Below, piece after piece: positions 1-5,349 of a stretch of 5,349 nucleotides of DNA (the stretch's first letter is position 1; each line of letters begins with the position of its first letter). Under the pieces are notes generated by a model. The model ran no database searches, was not told the DNA's origin, and saw only the letters and a list, made by a program, of their open reading frames with translations. Origin of the DNA: Bacteroidales bacterium (GTDB lineage Bacteria > Bacteroidota > Bacteroidia > Bacteroidales > P3); NCBI GenBank assembly GCA_017647065.1, contig JAGCLI010000307.1:1-5349 (forward strand). The letters run 5' to 3'. The translations under genes and the position numbers were made by a program.

Positions 1-206
1 ATTCAGTGGATTTTCAATATGAAAGAAATATTGCTCGCATAAATCAAGAATTGGATAGTGAAATAGAAACAATATTTCTTTTAACCAAACCAGATGATGC
101 TGCAATTAGTTCGTCTTTGGTAAGAGAAATTTTAAGTTTCAACGGAGATGTTTCTAAATTTGTTCCTGAAAAAATAGTAATAACTTCAAATGATTTGCAA
201 AAATGA
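1..206 (+). CDS. coaD: Phosphopantetheine adenylyltransferase, C-terminal part (5'-truncated by window edge)
   Basis: CoaD transfers the adenylyl group of ATP to 4'-phosphopantetheine, giving dephospho-CoA, the penultimate step of coenzyme A synthesis in the cytoplasm. Only about the last 67 codons of a normally 150-160-residue protein are here. The reading frame is open from the left edge (first whole codon at position 3), so the GTG at position 6 is an internal valine codon and not a start. The visible part matches the family's C-terminal half: a DFQYERNIARIN stretch, an IETIFL strand, then the ISSSLVREI motif, which belongs to the ATP-binding site in this family, followed by GDVSKFVP near the end. 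The stop TGA (204-206) overlaps the ATG of the next gene in an ATGA arrangement, suggesting translational coupling. Nothing looks broken; the truncation is only the window boundary. Identity is quite sure from the motif string. Confidence 0.9.
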   Translation, partial: SVDFQYERNIARINQELDSEIETIFLLTKPDDAAISSSLVREILSFNGDVSKFVPEKIVITSNDLQK

Positions 207-775
207 GTAGAGTAAGTTTCAAACCCGGTACAATGATTTATCCTTTACCTGCTTTAATGGTTAGTTGTGGTCAATCACCTGAAGAATATAATATTGCAAC
301 TGTTGCTTGGACAGGAACAATTTGCTCAGATCCTCCCATGTGCTATATAAGTCTTCGTAAATCAAGATATTCTCATGAAATAATTTCTCGTACCAAAGAA
401 TTTGTTCTTAATTTAACTACAGAAAAACTTGCTAAACAAACAGATTGGTGTGGTGTTAAGTCAGGAAAACTCGTTAATAAGTTCAAAGAAATGAAGCTTA
501 CTGCGGTTAAAGCCCCTAATGTTAATGCTCCAATGATTGATGAAAGCCCTTTGTGTATTGAGTGTAAGGTTGTTGAAATTAAAGAATTGGGCTCTCACGA
601 TATGTTTATAGCAAATGTTGTTGGAGTGCACGCTGATGAAAAGTATATAAATAAAGAAAGCGGATTGTTTGACCTTCAATCCGCTAAACTTATGACTTAT
701 TCTCATGGAAAGTATTATTCCATAGGTGAACAATTAGGTTTCTTTGGCTTTTCTGTCCAAAAGAAGAAAAAATAA
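203..775 (+). CDS. Flavin reductase family protein (FMN-binding, flavoredoxin-like)
   Basis: A 190-residue protein of the flavin reductase-like / flavoredoxin FMN-binding split-barrel family. Members bind FMN and act as NAD(P)H:flavin oxidoreductases or as electron carriers; the substrate here cannot be told. Family features seen: YPLPALMVSCG (residues 13-23), the core FMN-binding block from about N30 to H58 (NIATVAWTGTICSDPP, then SLRKSRYSH), FVLN (67-70), and a C-terminal block around residues 167-184 with SHGKYYSIGEQLGFFGFS. The length is normal for the short single-domain members, and there is no signal peptide, so it should be cytoplasmic. It ends in four lysines. The ATG overlaps the coaD stop by 4 bp, so it is probably co-transcribed with and translationally coupled to coaD. 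It faces hutI tail to tail. The family call is firm; reductase versus flavoredoxin role is open. Confidence 0.88.
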   Translation: MSRVSFKPGTMIYPLPALMVSCGQSPEEYNIATVAWTGTICSDPPMCYISLRKSRYSHEIISRTKEFVLNLTTEKLAKQTDWCGVKSGKLVNKFKEMKLTAVKAPNVNAPMIDESPLCIECKVVEIKELGSHDMFIANVVGVHADEKYINKESGLFDLQSAKLMTYSHGKYYSIGEQLGFFGFSVQKKKK

Positions 776-783
776 AAGAATCT

Positions 784-2019
784 CTATTGTTCTTTACCGT
801 TTAAGAATACTCTATCTACCTTATTTGTTCCGTAATAATAAGGTATGTATTCTATTGTAGGAATATCTTTTGTTATATAGAAGTTTGCTTGTTTGCCTTT
901 TGCAATTGAGCCATGTGTTTGACTGATTCCCATTGCATAAGCAGAGTTTATTGTAGTTGCATTTATTGCTTCTTGTGGTGTAAGTTTATAATTAACACAT
1001 GCAAACGTTAATACCATTTGCATATTTCCACTTGGAGAGGAGCCAGGGTTGAAATCTGAAGCCATTGCTATTGGAAGCCCGGCGTTAATCATTGTTCTTG
1101 CTGGAGAATATGGCATATTTAGGAAAAATGCTGCACCAGGAAGAATTGTAGGCATTGTTTGAGAAGCTTTTAAACATTGAATTTCTTCTTCTCCCACACA
1201 TTCAAGGTGATCAACCGATAAAGCATTGTATTTAACTCCTACTTGAATTCCGCCAGAGTAGTCTAATTCGTTTGCATGTATTTTAGGAATTAAACCATTC
1301 TTAACACCTGCAAAAAGCATTCTATCAGTTTCCTCTACGGTGAAAAATCCTGTGTCGCAGAATACATCAATAAAATCAGCAAGGTTTTCTTTTACAACAA
1401 GAGGTATCATTTCGTTAATTACTAAATCAACAAATTCTCCTTGTTTTCCTCTATATTCCAAAGGAACTCCGTGAGCCCCTAAGAAATTTGCTTTGATTGT
1501 TAAAGGAGAGTTTTCTTTTAACTTTCTAATTACTCGAAGCATTTTAAGTTCTGCTTCTGTTGTTAATCCATATCCTGATTTTATTTCTACTGCTCCTGTT
1601 CCGTAAGATGCTATTTCTTCTAAACGTTGCATTGCATCTTCATATAATTCTTCTTCACTTGCTTCTTGAAGACGTTTTGCAGAATTTAGGATTCCTCCTC
1701 CACGTTTTGCGATTTCTTCATAGCTTAATCCTTTGATTTTATCAATGTATTCTATTTCTCTTGAACCAGCATAAACCAAGTGAGTATGAGAATCGCAAAA
1801 TGAAGGTAAGATAAAGCGATTTTTTGCGTCAATTATTTTTTCAGCATTAGTGTCTTGCAATTGACTCATTTGACCAAAATCAACGATTTTATCATTTTCT
1901 ATGATTAGATATGCGTTATCAATACAATTTATCGAAGACATATCTTGACCACATACTGCAATTCTTGGAGTTTCTTCTACTTGAACTAAACTTTTAATAT
2001 TTGTAATAAGTGTTCTCAT
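784..2019 (-). CDS. hutI: Imidazolonepropionase (histidine degradation)
   Basis: HutI hydrolyses 4-imidazolone-5-propanoate to N-formimidoyl-L-glutamate, the third step of histidine breakdown (EC 3.5.2.7), in the cytoplasm. The protein is 411 residues, the usual length, and has the amidohydrolase fold signature: DSHTHL with metal-ligand histidines H78 and H80, then AGSRE (84-88). These are followed by VEIKSGYGL (144-152), GAHGVP (181-186), KIHANE with H248, DHLE with H271, and SDFNPGSSP with the metal-binding aspartate D322. All expected catalytic positions appear intact, so it should be active. It starts 11 bp after the DUF5683 stop and looks like the last gene of the parA-parB-DUF5683 run. 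No hutH, hutU or formiminotransferase gene lies in the window, so the rest of the pathway must be elsewhere. The start is supported by MRTLITNIKSL, typical of the family. Its stop (TAG) is 8 bp from the converging flavin reductase gene. Confidence 0.96.
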   Translation of the reverse strand: MRTLITNIKSLVQVEETPRIAVCGQDMSSINCIDNAYLIIENDKIVDFGQMSQLQDTNAEKIIDAKNRFILPSFCDSHTHLVYAGSREIEYIDKIKGLSYEEIAKRGGGILNSAKRLQEASEEELYEDAMQRLEEIASYGTGAVEIKSGYGLTTEAELKMLRVIRKLKENSPLTIKANFLGAHGVPLEYRGKQGEFVDLVINEMIPLVVKENLADFIDVFCDTGFFTVEETDRMLFAGVKNGLIPKIHANELDYSGGIQVGVKYNALSVDHLECVGEEEIQCLKASQTMPTILPGAAFFLNMPYSPARTMINAGLPIAMASDFNPGSSPSGNMQMVLTFACVNYKLTPQEAINATTINSAYAMGISQTHGSIAKGKQANFYITKDIPTIEYIPYYYGTNKVDRVFLNGKEQ

Positions 2020-2030
2020 TGTTTATATGT

Positions 2031-2561
2031 TTATTTTATTTGTATGCTTAAATTTATTCCAAAATTGTGTGTTGTGAAATTTGTCGCAGGAAGATAGAAA
2101 GGACTTATTCTTGCACTTAAATTATCGTCTATATTAAATTCATAAAGATGTCCGTAAACCATTGCATCAATTATGTTTAGTAAATAAACAGCTGCACCTA
2201 TTACAAGACTGAGTTGAAAGTTTTTATTATAGGCATCATAAAGCGAAAGTATGCTTTCATCACTATATTTTGCGTAATCGGTTAGCAAATTAGCAGTATT
2301 TCCCTCAATTCTGTTGTAATACTCTGTTTTAAACTTGATAGAATTTTGATAATTGGTAATTGCGAAATAAGTAACTGCTCCCGCACCGGCATAGATTATA
2401 GGAATTTTCCAAGCTTGTTTGTTATATACTTGTCCAGCTCCTGGTAAAAATGCTGATAAATAACTTGCTTTTTTTGCCGAATGAGCCTTTGGCTTTGTTT
2501 GTGCAAATAAACACGAAAAGCAAAAGCAAAGACACAGCAAAAAAATAATGTATTTTTTCAT
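2031..2561 (-). CDS. DUF5683 family exported membrane protein
   Basis: A 176-residue protein of unknown function matching the DUF5683 family, commonly found just after parB in Bacteroidota. Residues 1-20 form a signal peptide: a KK start, a hydrophobic core holding four cysteines (10, 12, 14, 17), and a cut site likely after LFA before Q21. C17 lacks a good lipobox, so a lipoprotein is unlikely. The conserved block is SAFLPGAGQVYNKQAWKIP (35-53), running into a hydrophobic segment at about 52-70. A second hydrophobic segment is at about 115-131, followed by DAMVYGHLYEF (132-142), another family hallmark. The C-terminal 30 residues look beta-rich. It is probably held in the cell envelope, but no biochemical role is visible. 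It lies 12 bp after parB and 11 bp before hutI. The leader has an AAGG about 5 bases before the ATG, a possible weak ribosome-binding site. Confidence 0.87.
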   Translation of the reverse strand: MKKYIIFLLCLCFCFSCLFAQTKPKAHSAKKASYLSAFLPGAGQVYNKQAWKIPIIYAGAGAVTYFAITNYQNSIKFKTEYYNRIEGNTANLLTDYAKYSDESILSLYDAYNKNFQLSLVIGAAVYLLNIIDAMVYGHLYEFNIDDNLSARISPFYLPATNFTTHNFGINLSIQIK

Positions 2562-2573
2562 TATTACCTTAAC

Positions 2574-3461
2574 TTATTCCAATAAAGAGATGATTCTTTC
2601 AAAATCAGTATCGTTTTTGAAAGATATAGTTATTGTTCCCTTACCTCTTTGTGAACGATTTATTTCTACATCTGTTTCTAATCTTTTAGTCAAATTTTCT
2701 TTTTGCGTTTTATGGAAGTCAGGTAGGGCTTTTTTTTCTTTCTTTTTTGGCTGTGTTTTAGTTTCTTCTTTCAGTCTGTTTACGATTTGTTCTACTTGTC
2801 TTACCGAAAGTTCTTTTTCTATTATGTCTTTGACAATATTTATTTGAGCATACTCGTCTTCAATGTTAATTAAGCAACGAGCGTGTCCCATAGATATTTG
2901 ATTGTTACGAAGAGATAGTTGTACTTCAGCGGGAAGTTTTAAAAGTCTTAAATAGTTTGTTATTGATGAACGGCTCTTTCCGATGCGTTCACTCATCTTT
3001 TCTTGTGTTAGATTACACTCTTCAATCAATGCTTTTAAAGAAAGAGCTATTTCAATTGCGTTAAGGTCTTCTCTTTGTATGTTTTCGACCAACGCCATCT
3101 CCATTATTTCTTGCTTAGTCGCTATTTTAATGTAAGCAGGTATTTCTTTTAGGTTGGCAATCTTGCTTGCACGATAACGTCTCTCTCCTGCAATAAGAAT
3201 ATATCTTTCTCCTTCTTTTTTAACTGTAATAGGTACTATAACCCCACTTTCTTTGATTGATTGGGCAAGTTCATTTAGAGATGTTTGATCAAACTCTTTT
3301 CGTGGTTGATCAGGGTTTGGATCTATTTTTTCAATAGGAATATAACACAATTCCGCTGTAACAGAACTTATTTTGTTGTTATCAGTGGAGCTTTTTGTGT
3401 CAATGTTTCCCAATAAAGCTTCTAATCCTCTTCCCAATGCGGGACCTTTTTTTATTGCCAT
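2574..3461 (-). CDS. parB: Chromosome-partitioning protein ParB (Spo0J family)
   Basis: ParB binds parS sites near the replication origin, spreads as a CTP-loaded clamp, and stimulates ParA to move sister origins apart. The 295-residue protein has the full domain order. An N-terminal ParA-stimulating motif (GRGLEALLG, 10-18) is followed by the ParB/CTP-binding domain with NPDQPRK (49-55), AGERRYRAS (91-99) and ENIQRE (126-131). A helix-turn-helix for parS lies at about 151-177 (LTQEKMSERIGKSRSSITNY), followed by ISMGHAR (189-195). A lysine-rich linker (about 233-247) leads to a C-terminal dimerisation domain (about 255-295). No key box is missing. It starts 14 bp after the parA stop and is clearly in one transcription unit with it. 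A chromosomal rather than plasmid type is indicated by the Spo0J-like box sequences and housekeeping neighbours. No good parS site was seen in this window. Confidence 0.96.
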   Translation of the reverse strand: MAIKKGPALGRGLEALLGNIDTKSSTDNNKISSVTAELCYIPIEKIDPNPDQPRKEFDQTSLNELAQSIKESGVIVPITVKKEGERYILIAGERRYRASKIANLKEIPAYIKIATKQEIMEMALVENIQREDLNAIEIALSLKALIEECNLTQEKMSERIGKSRSSITNYLRLLKLPAEVQLSLRNNQISMGHARCLINIEDEYAQINIVKDIIEKELSVRQVEQIVNRLKEETKTQPKKKEKKALPDFHKTQKENLTKRLETDVEINRSQRGKGTITISFKNDTDFERIISLLE

Positions 3462-3475
3462 ATCAATCTGTTATT

Positions 3476-4252
3476 TTAATTTGTTTCAGTAGCGTTTTTT
3501 TCTATTATTTCGTTTGCAAGATTCATATAATTAACTGCTCCTGTTGAACTTGCATCATACATAATCACACTTTTACCATGACTTGGAGCTTCTGCTAATT
3601 TAACGTTATTGTAGATTAACGTATCAAAAACAATATGCTTGAAATGATGTCTTACATCTTCTGCAACTTGTCTATTAAGTCTTAATCTTGCATCAAGCAT
3701 CGTTAGAAGGATTCCTTCAATTTCCAATTCAGTATTTAGTCTGTTTAGGACAATATTAATAGTGTGTAGTAGTTTTCCTAAAACCTCTAAGGCAAAGTAT
3801 TGACATTGAACCGGTATAACAACGCTATTTGCAGCTGTAAAGGCGTTTATTGTCACTAAACCCAATGAAGGAGAACAATCAATTATGATATAATCATACT
3901 CTTCTCTTATCGGAGCAATAATTTGTTTGAGTTTTTCTTCTCTATCCTCCATTTTAGGTAACTCAACTTCTGCTCCTACAAGGTCAATGCTTGCAGGAAG
4001 TAAATCCAAATTAGGAGTAGAGGTACTTATTATTGCTTGTTTTGCATCAATATTGTTTATCAAACAATCGTAAATAGAATACTGCACTTGCTCTTGTTCA
4101 ACACCAACGCCCGATGAGGCATTTGCTTGAGGATCTGCATCTATCAACAAAGTCTTTTTTTCTAATATCGCAAGGGCTGCACTTAAATTAATAGCAGTTG
4201 TTGTTTTCCCTACACCACCTTTTTGATTCGCAATAGCTATTACTTTACCCAT
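3476..4252 (-). CDS. parA: Chromosome-partitioning ATPase ParA (Soj/MinD superfamily)
   Basis: ParA is an ATPase that binds DNA non-specifically when dimeric and ATP-bound, and is driven off by ParB, which moves ParB-parS complexes. The 258-residue protein is the short Soj type without an N-terminal DNA-binding domain, as expected for chromosomal ParA. The deviant Walker A motif is KGGVGKTT (11-18), with signature lysine K11 and catalytic-loop K16. The A' motif is DADPQ (38-42) and Walker B is IIIDCSP (122-128). Further family blocks are QYFALEVLGK (151-160), LRLNRQVAEDVR (190-201) and NVKLAEAPSHGKS (216-228). The ATG is chosen because MGKVIAIANQKGG is the canonical family start. It is the first gene of the parA-parB-DUF5683-hutI run. 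The terminator of the upstream DUF3276 gene lies only 23 bp before its start, and no standard promoter motif is visible in that gap. Confidence 0.97.
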   Translation of the reverse strand: MGKVIAIANQKGGVGKTTTAINLSAALAILEKKTLLIDADPQANASSGVGVEQEQVQYSIYDCLINNIDAKQAIISTSTPNLDLLPASIDLVGAEVELPKMEDREEKLKQIIAPIREEYDYIIIDCSPSLGLVTINAFTAANSVVIPVQCQYFALEVLGKLLHTINIVLNRLNTELEIEGILLTMLDARLRLNRQVAEDVRHHFKHIVFDTLIYNNVKLAEAPSHGKSVIMYDASSTGAVNYMNLANEIIEKNATETN

Positions 4253-4275
4253 TTATATTATCTTAAATTTCTTGC

Positions 4276-4308
4276 AAAAAAAAGCTGCTAAGCAAAAAAA
4301 GCAGCTTT
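4276..4308 (-). terminator. Intrinsic terminator after the DUF3276 gene
   Basis: A perfect 9-bp inverted repeat pairs AAAGCTGCT (4281-4289) with AGCAGCTTT (4300-4308) around a 10-base loop. Read on the - strand, the stem is followed by a run of T (4283 down to 4276, including the last three stem bases), the normal form of a rho-independent terminator. The stem begins 23 bases past the stop codon of the DUF3276 gene, so it should end that transcript. On the + strand the stem is followed by an interrupted T-rich stretch, but no + strand gene ends here. Confidence 0.85.
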
Positions 4309-4331
4309 CTATTTATTTTATTTTTACTAAA

Positions 4332-4676
4332 TTAGTCAAACTTAATGTTTTCTATATCTGCATTAAATTCTTCTTCAGCTGCATTTAAAATGTCATCTTC
4401 AAAAATAGGTTCTTCACCTGTTTCAATGAAATTGATAACTCCGTTCAATGCATTTTGAAATTTAGCATAGTCTTCTTTGTAAAGAAAAATTTTGTGCTTT
4501 TCGTAAGTAAAAGAACCATCATCTCCGTTAAATTTTCTCTTGCTTTCAGTGATAGTAAGGTACTTTTCGCCTTGTTTAGTTTCCTTTACATCAAAAAAAT
4601 AAGTTCTTTTTCCTGCTTTAACTGCTTTGGAAAAAACATCTTCTCTTTCTCTCTCTCTTGATTCTCCAAAATCCAT
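4332..4676 (-). CDS. DUF3276 / PUR-alpha-like nucleic-acid-binding family protein
   Basis: A 114-residue protein matching DUF3276, the small bacterial relatives of the PUR-alpha single-stranded nucleic-acid-binding proteins (Borrelia BpuR is the best studied relative). Visible parts are a charged N-terminus (SREREREDVFSKAV, 6-19), then the PUR-like core with AGKRTYFFDVK (21-31), a YLTITESKRKF strand block (39-49) and YEKHKIFLYKEDYAKF (58-73), and an acidic tail from about residue 86. The basic and aromatic residues in the core are what the family uses to hold nucleic acid; binding by this member is inferred, and its target is unknown. It has its own Bacteroidota-type promoter upstream and its own terminator downstream, so it is probably monocistronic. 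No signal peptide is present, so it should be cytoplasmic. Confidence 0.85.
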   Translation of the reverse strand: MDFGESREREREDVFSKAVKAGKRTYFFDVKETKQGEKYLTITESKRKFNGDDGSFTYEKHKIFLYKEDYAKFQNALNGVINFIETGEEPIFEDDILNAAEEEFNADIENIKFD

Positions 4677-4710
4677 AACAATCTTTCTTTTTTTTATGAT
4701 TTATTTTTTA

Positions 4711-4743
4711 CAAAAGTACTAATTTATTTTCAAACTGCGACAA
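4711..4743 (-). promoter_or_regulatory. Bacteroidota-type promoter for the DUF3276 gene
   Basis: On the - strand a -7 element TACTTTTG (4718 to 4711) matches the Bacteroidota consensus TAnnTTTG exactly. A -33 TTG (4743 to 4741) lies 22 bases upstream, within the 17-23 base spacing reported for this group. The -7 box ends 34 bases before the DUF3276 ATG, leaving a short A-rich leader of about 28 bases without a Shine-Dalgarno sequence. It lies in the 97-bp gap after yggS. The assignment is by motif only. Confidence 0.6.
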
Positions 4744-4773
4744 TTCTTTTAAATCAAAAAACAATCTTTTTGC

Positions 4774-5349
4774 TTAATTCTTTGAAGCATAATCTCTTGC
4801 ACCGAAAATTGAACTACCGATTCTAACCAAGGTTGCACCTTCTTCAATAGCTAATTCAAAGTCTTGGGACATTCCCATTGAAAGTTCGCAAAAATAACTC
4901 TTTGAATTAAAAAATTTATTCTTTGTTTCGTCAAAATATTTCTTTAAATTATTAAATTCTTTCTTTGTTTTGTTTTTGTCATCTGTTATAGAACCAATAC
5001 CCATTAAGCCACAGATTCTTACATTCTTTAATTCAGCAAATTCTTCACTTGATAAAAGCTCCTCAGCTTCATTTTCCTCTAAGCCAAACTTTGTTTCCTC
5101 GTGAGCAATGTCTATTTGTAACAAGCAATCTATTACTCTATTATTTTTTATAGCTTCTTTGTTGATTTGTTTTAAAAGATTAAGACTATCAACCGAATGA
5201 ATCAATTCAACAAAAGGTGCAATGTATTTAACTTTATTTGTTTGCAAATGACCGATAAAGTGCCAACGTATATCCTTTGGAAGAATCTCGTGTTTATCTC
5301 TCATTTCCAATGCCTTGTTTTCTCCAAATAGTCGTTGTCCAGCTTCGTA
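4774..5349 (-). CDS. yggS: YggS/PLPBP family pyridoxal phosphate homeostasis protein (5'-truncated by window edge)
   Basis: YggS (PROSC/PLPBP) binds pyridoxal 5'-phosphate and helps keep vitamin B6 and amino acid pools balanced; no catalysis is established for it. The frame is open to the right edge: codons from 5349 to 5311 read YEAGQRLFGENKA, including the family's FGEN motif, so the TTG at 5310 is an internal leucine codon and not a start. About 191 residues are visible of a usual 220-230. The missing N-terminal 30-40 residues should carry the PLP-binding lysine, which cannot be checked here. Family motifs seen are WHFIGHLQTNK, IHSVDS, LLQIDIAHEETKFG, GLMGIGS, and the phosphate-binding C-terminal block LSMGMSQDFELAIEEGATLVRIGSSIFG. 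It is a single-domain type III barrel protein of the cytoplasm. It lies upstream of the DUF3276 gene on the same strand, but a promoter between them argues for separate transcription. Confidence 0.93.
   Translation of the reverse strand, partial: YEAGQRLFGENKALEMRDKHEILPKDIRWHFIGHLQTNKVKYIAPFVELIHSVDSLNLLKQINKEAIKNNRVIDCLLQIDIAHEETKFGLEENEAEELLSSEEFAELKNVRICGLMGIGSITDDKNKTKKEFNNLKKYFDETKNKFFNSKSYFCELSMGMSQDFELAIEEGATLVRIGSSIFGARDYASKN

Noticed and set aside
155..162. A TAAATTTG match to the -7 promoter box on the + strand inside coaD, 40 bp before the flavin reductase start
   Set aside because: No TTG or TTTG occurs at the right spacing (17-23 bp) upstream, and such AT-rich matches are expected by chance; the ATGA overlap favours co-transcription with coaD.
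461..733. Open frame of 90 codons on the - strand opposite the flavin reductase gene
   Set aside because: It lies fully within a conserved gene and shows no recognisable motif.
743..761. Weak inverted repeat TTTGG/CCAAA at the 3' end of the flavin reductase gene as a terminator
   Set aside because: The stem is only 5 bp, lies inside the coding region, and is not followed by a T-run in the direction of either gene.
2548..2847. Open frame of 99 codons on the + strand opposite parB
   Set aside because: It lies antisense to the well-supported parB gene and has a low-complexity Phe/Ser/Leu composition typical of shadow frames; no family resemblance.
4455..4661. Open frame of 68 codons on the + strand opposite the DUF3276 gene
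   Set aside because: Shadow of the DUF3276 coding region, with Phe/Ser-rich composition.
4754..4771. A/T-only inverted repeat (CAAAAA/TTTTTG on the - strand) just after the yggS stop as a terminator
   Set aside because: The stem is 6 bp of almost only A-T pairs with no following T-run; too weak to call.
1..5349. parS site search near parAB
   Set aside because: No sequence close to the TGTTTCACGTGAAACA palindrome was seen on reading the window; the CACGTG core does not appear. parS is probably elsewhere near the origin.

Overview
This window is an ordinary-looking stretch of an AT-rich bacterial chromosome, most likely from the phylum Bacteroidota. The evidence is as follows. A DUF5683 membrane protein sits directly behind parB. 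A DUF3276 (PUR-alpha-like) protein is present, a family best known from Bacteroidota. The one convincing promoter has the Bacteroidota form (TTG, about 22 bp, TAnnTTTG). Most starts lack a clear Shine-Dalgarno sequence and have A/T-rich leaders instead. The order cannot be fixed from this window, although Bacteroidales would fit.

Layout: on the + strand, the 3' end of coaD (coenzyme A synthesis) overlaps by 4 bp a flavin reductase-like FMN protein gene (203-775). Everything else is on the - strand. The flavin reductase gene converges with hutI (784-2019) across an 8 bp gap. Reading in the transcribed direction from the right edge, the order is: a 5'-truncated yggS/PLPBP gene (4774-5349), a Bacteroidota-type promoter, the DUF3276 gene (4332-4676), an intrinsic terminator (4276-4308), and then the tightly packed run parA, parB, DUF5683, hutI (gaps of 14, 12 and 11 bp).

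How the genes work together: ParA (deviant-Walker ATPase) and ParB (CTP/parS-binding partner) form the chromosome segregation system. The DUF5683 protein is an exported, membrane-associated protein of unknown function that follows parB. HutI (imidazolonepropionase, histidine breakdown) is a metabolic gene with no obvious link to segregation and without its hut partners in the window, yet it looks co-transcribed with parAB. YggS (PLP homeostasis) and the DUF3276 nucleic-acid-binding candidate are separate housekeeping genes upstream.

I found no mobile element, CRISPR array, tRNA/rRNA, toxin-antitoxin pair or defence system. No stretch longer than about 100 bp lacks a gene. I do not see a previously undescribed system. 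The points most worth a second look are the placement of hutI at the end of the parAB run, the terminator just upstream of parA with no recognisable parA promoter, and the small uncharacterised proteins DUF5683 and DUF3276.
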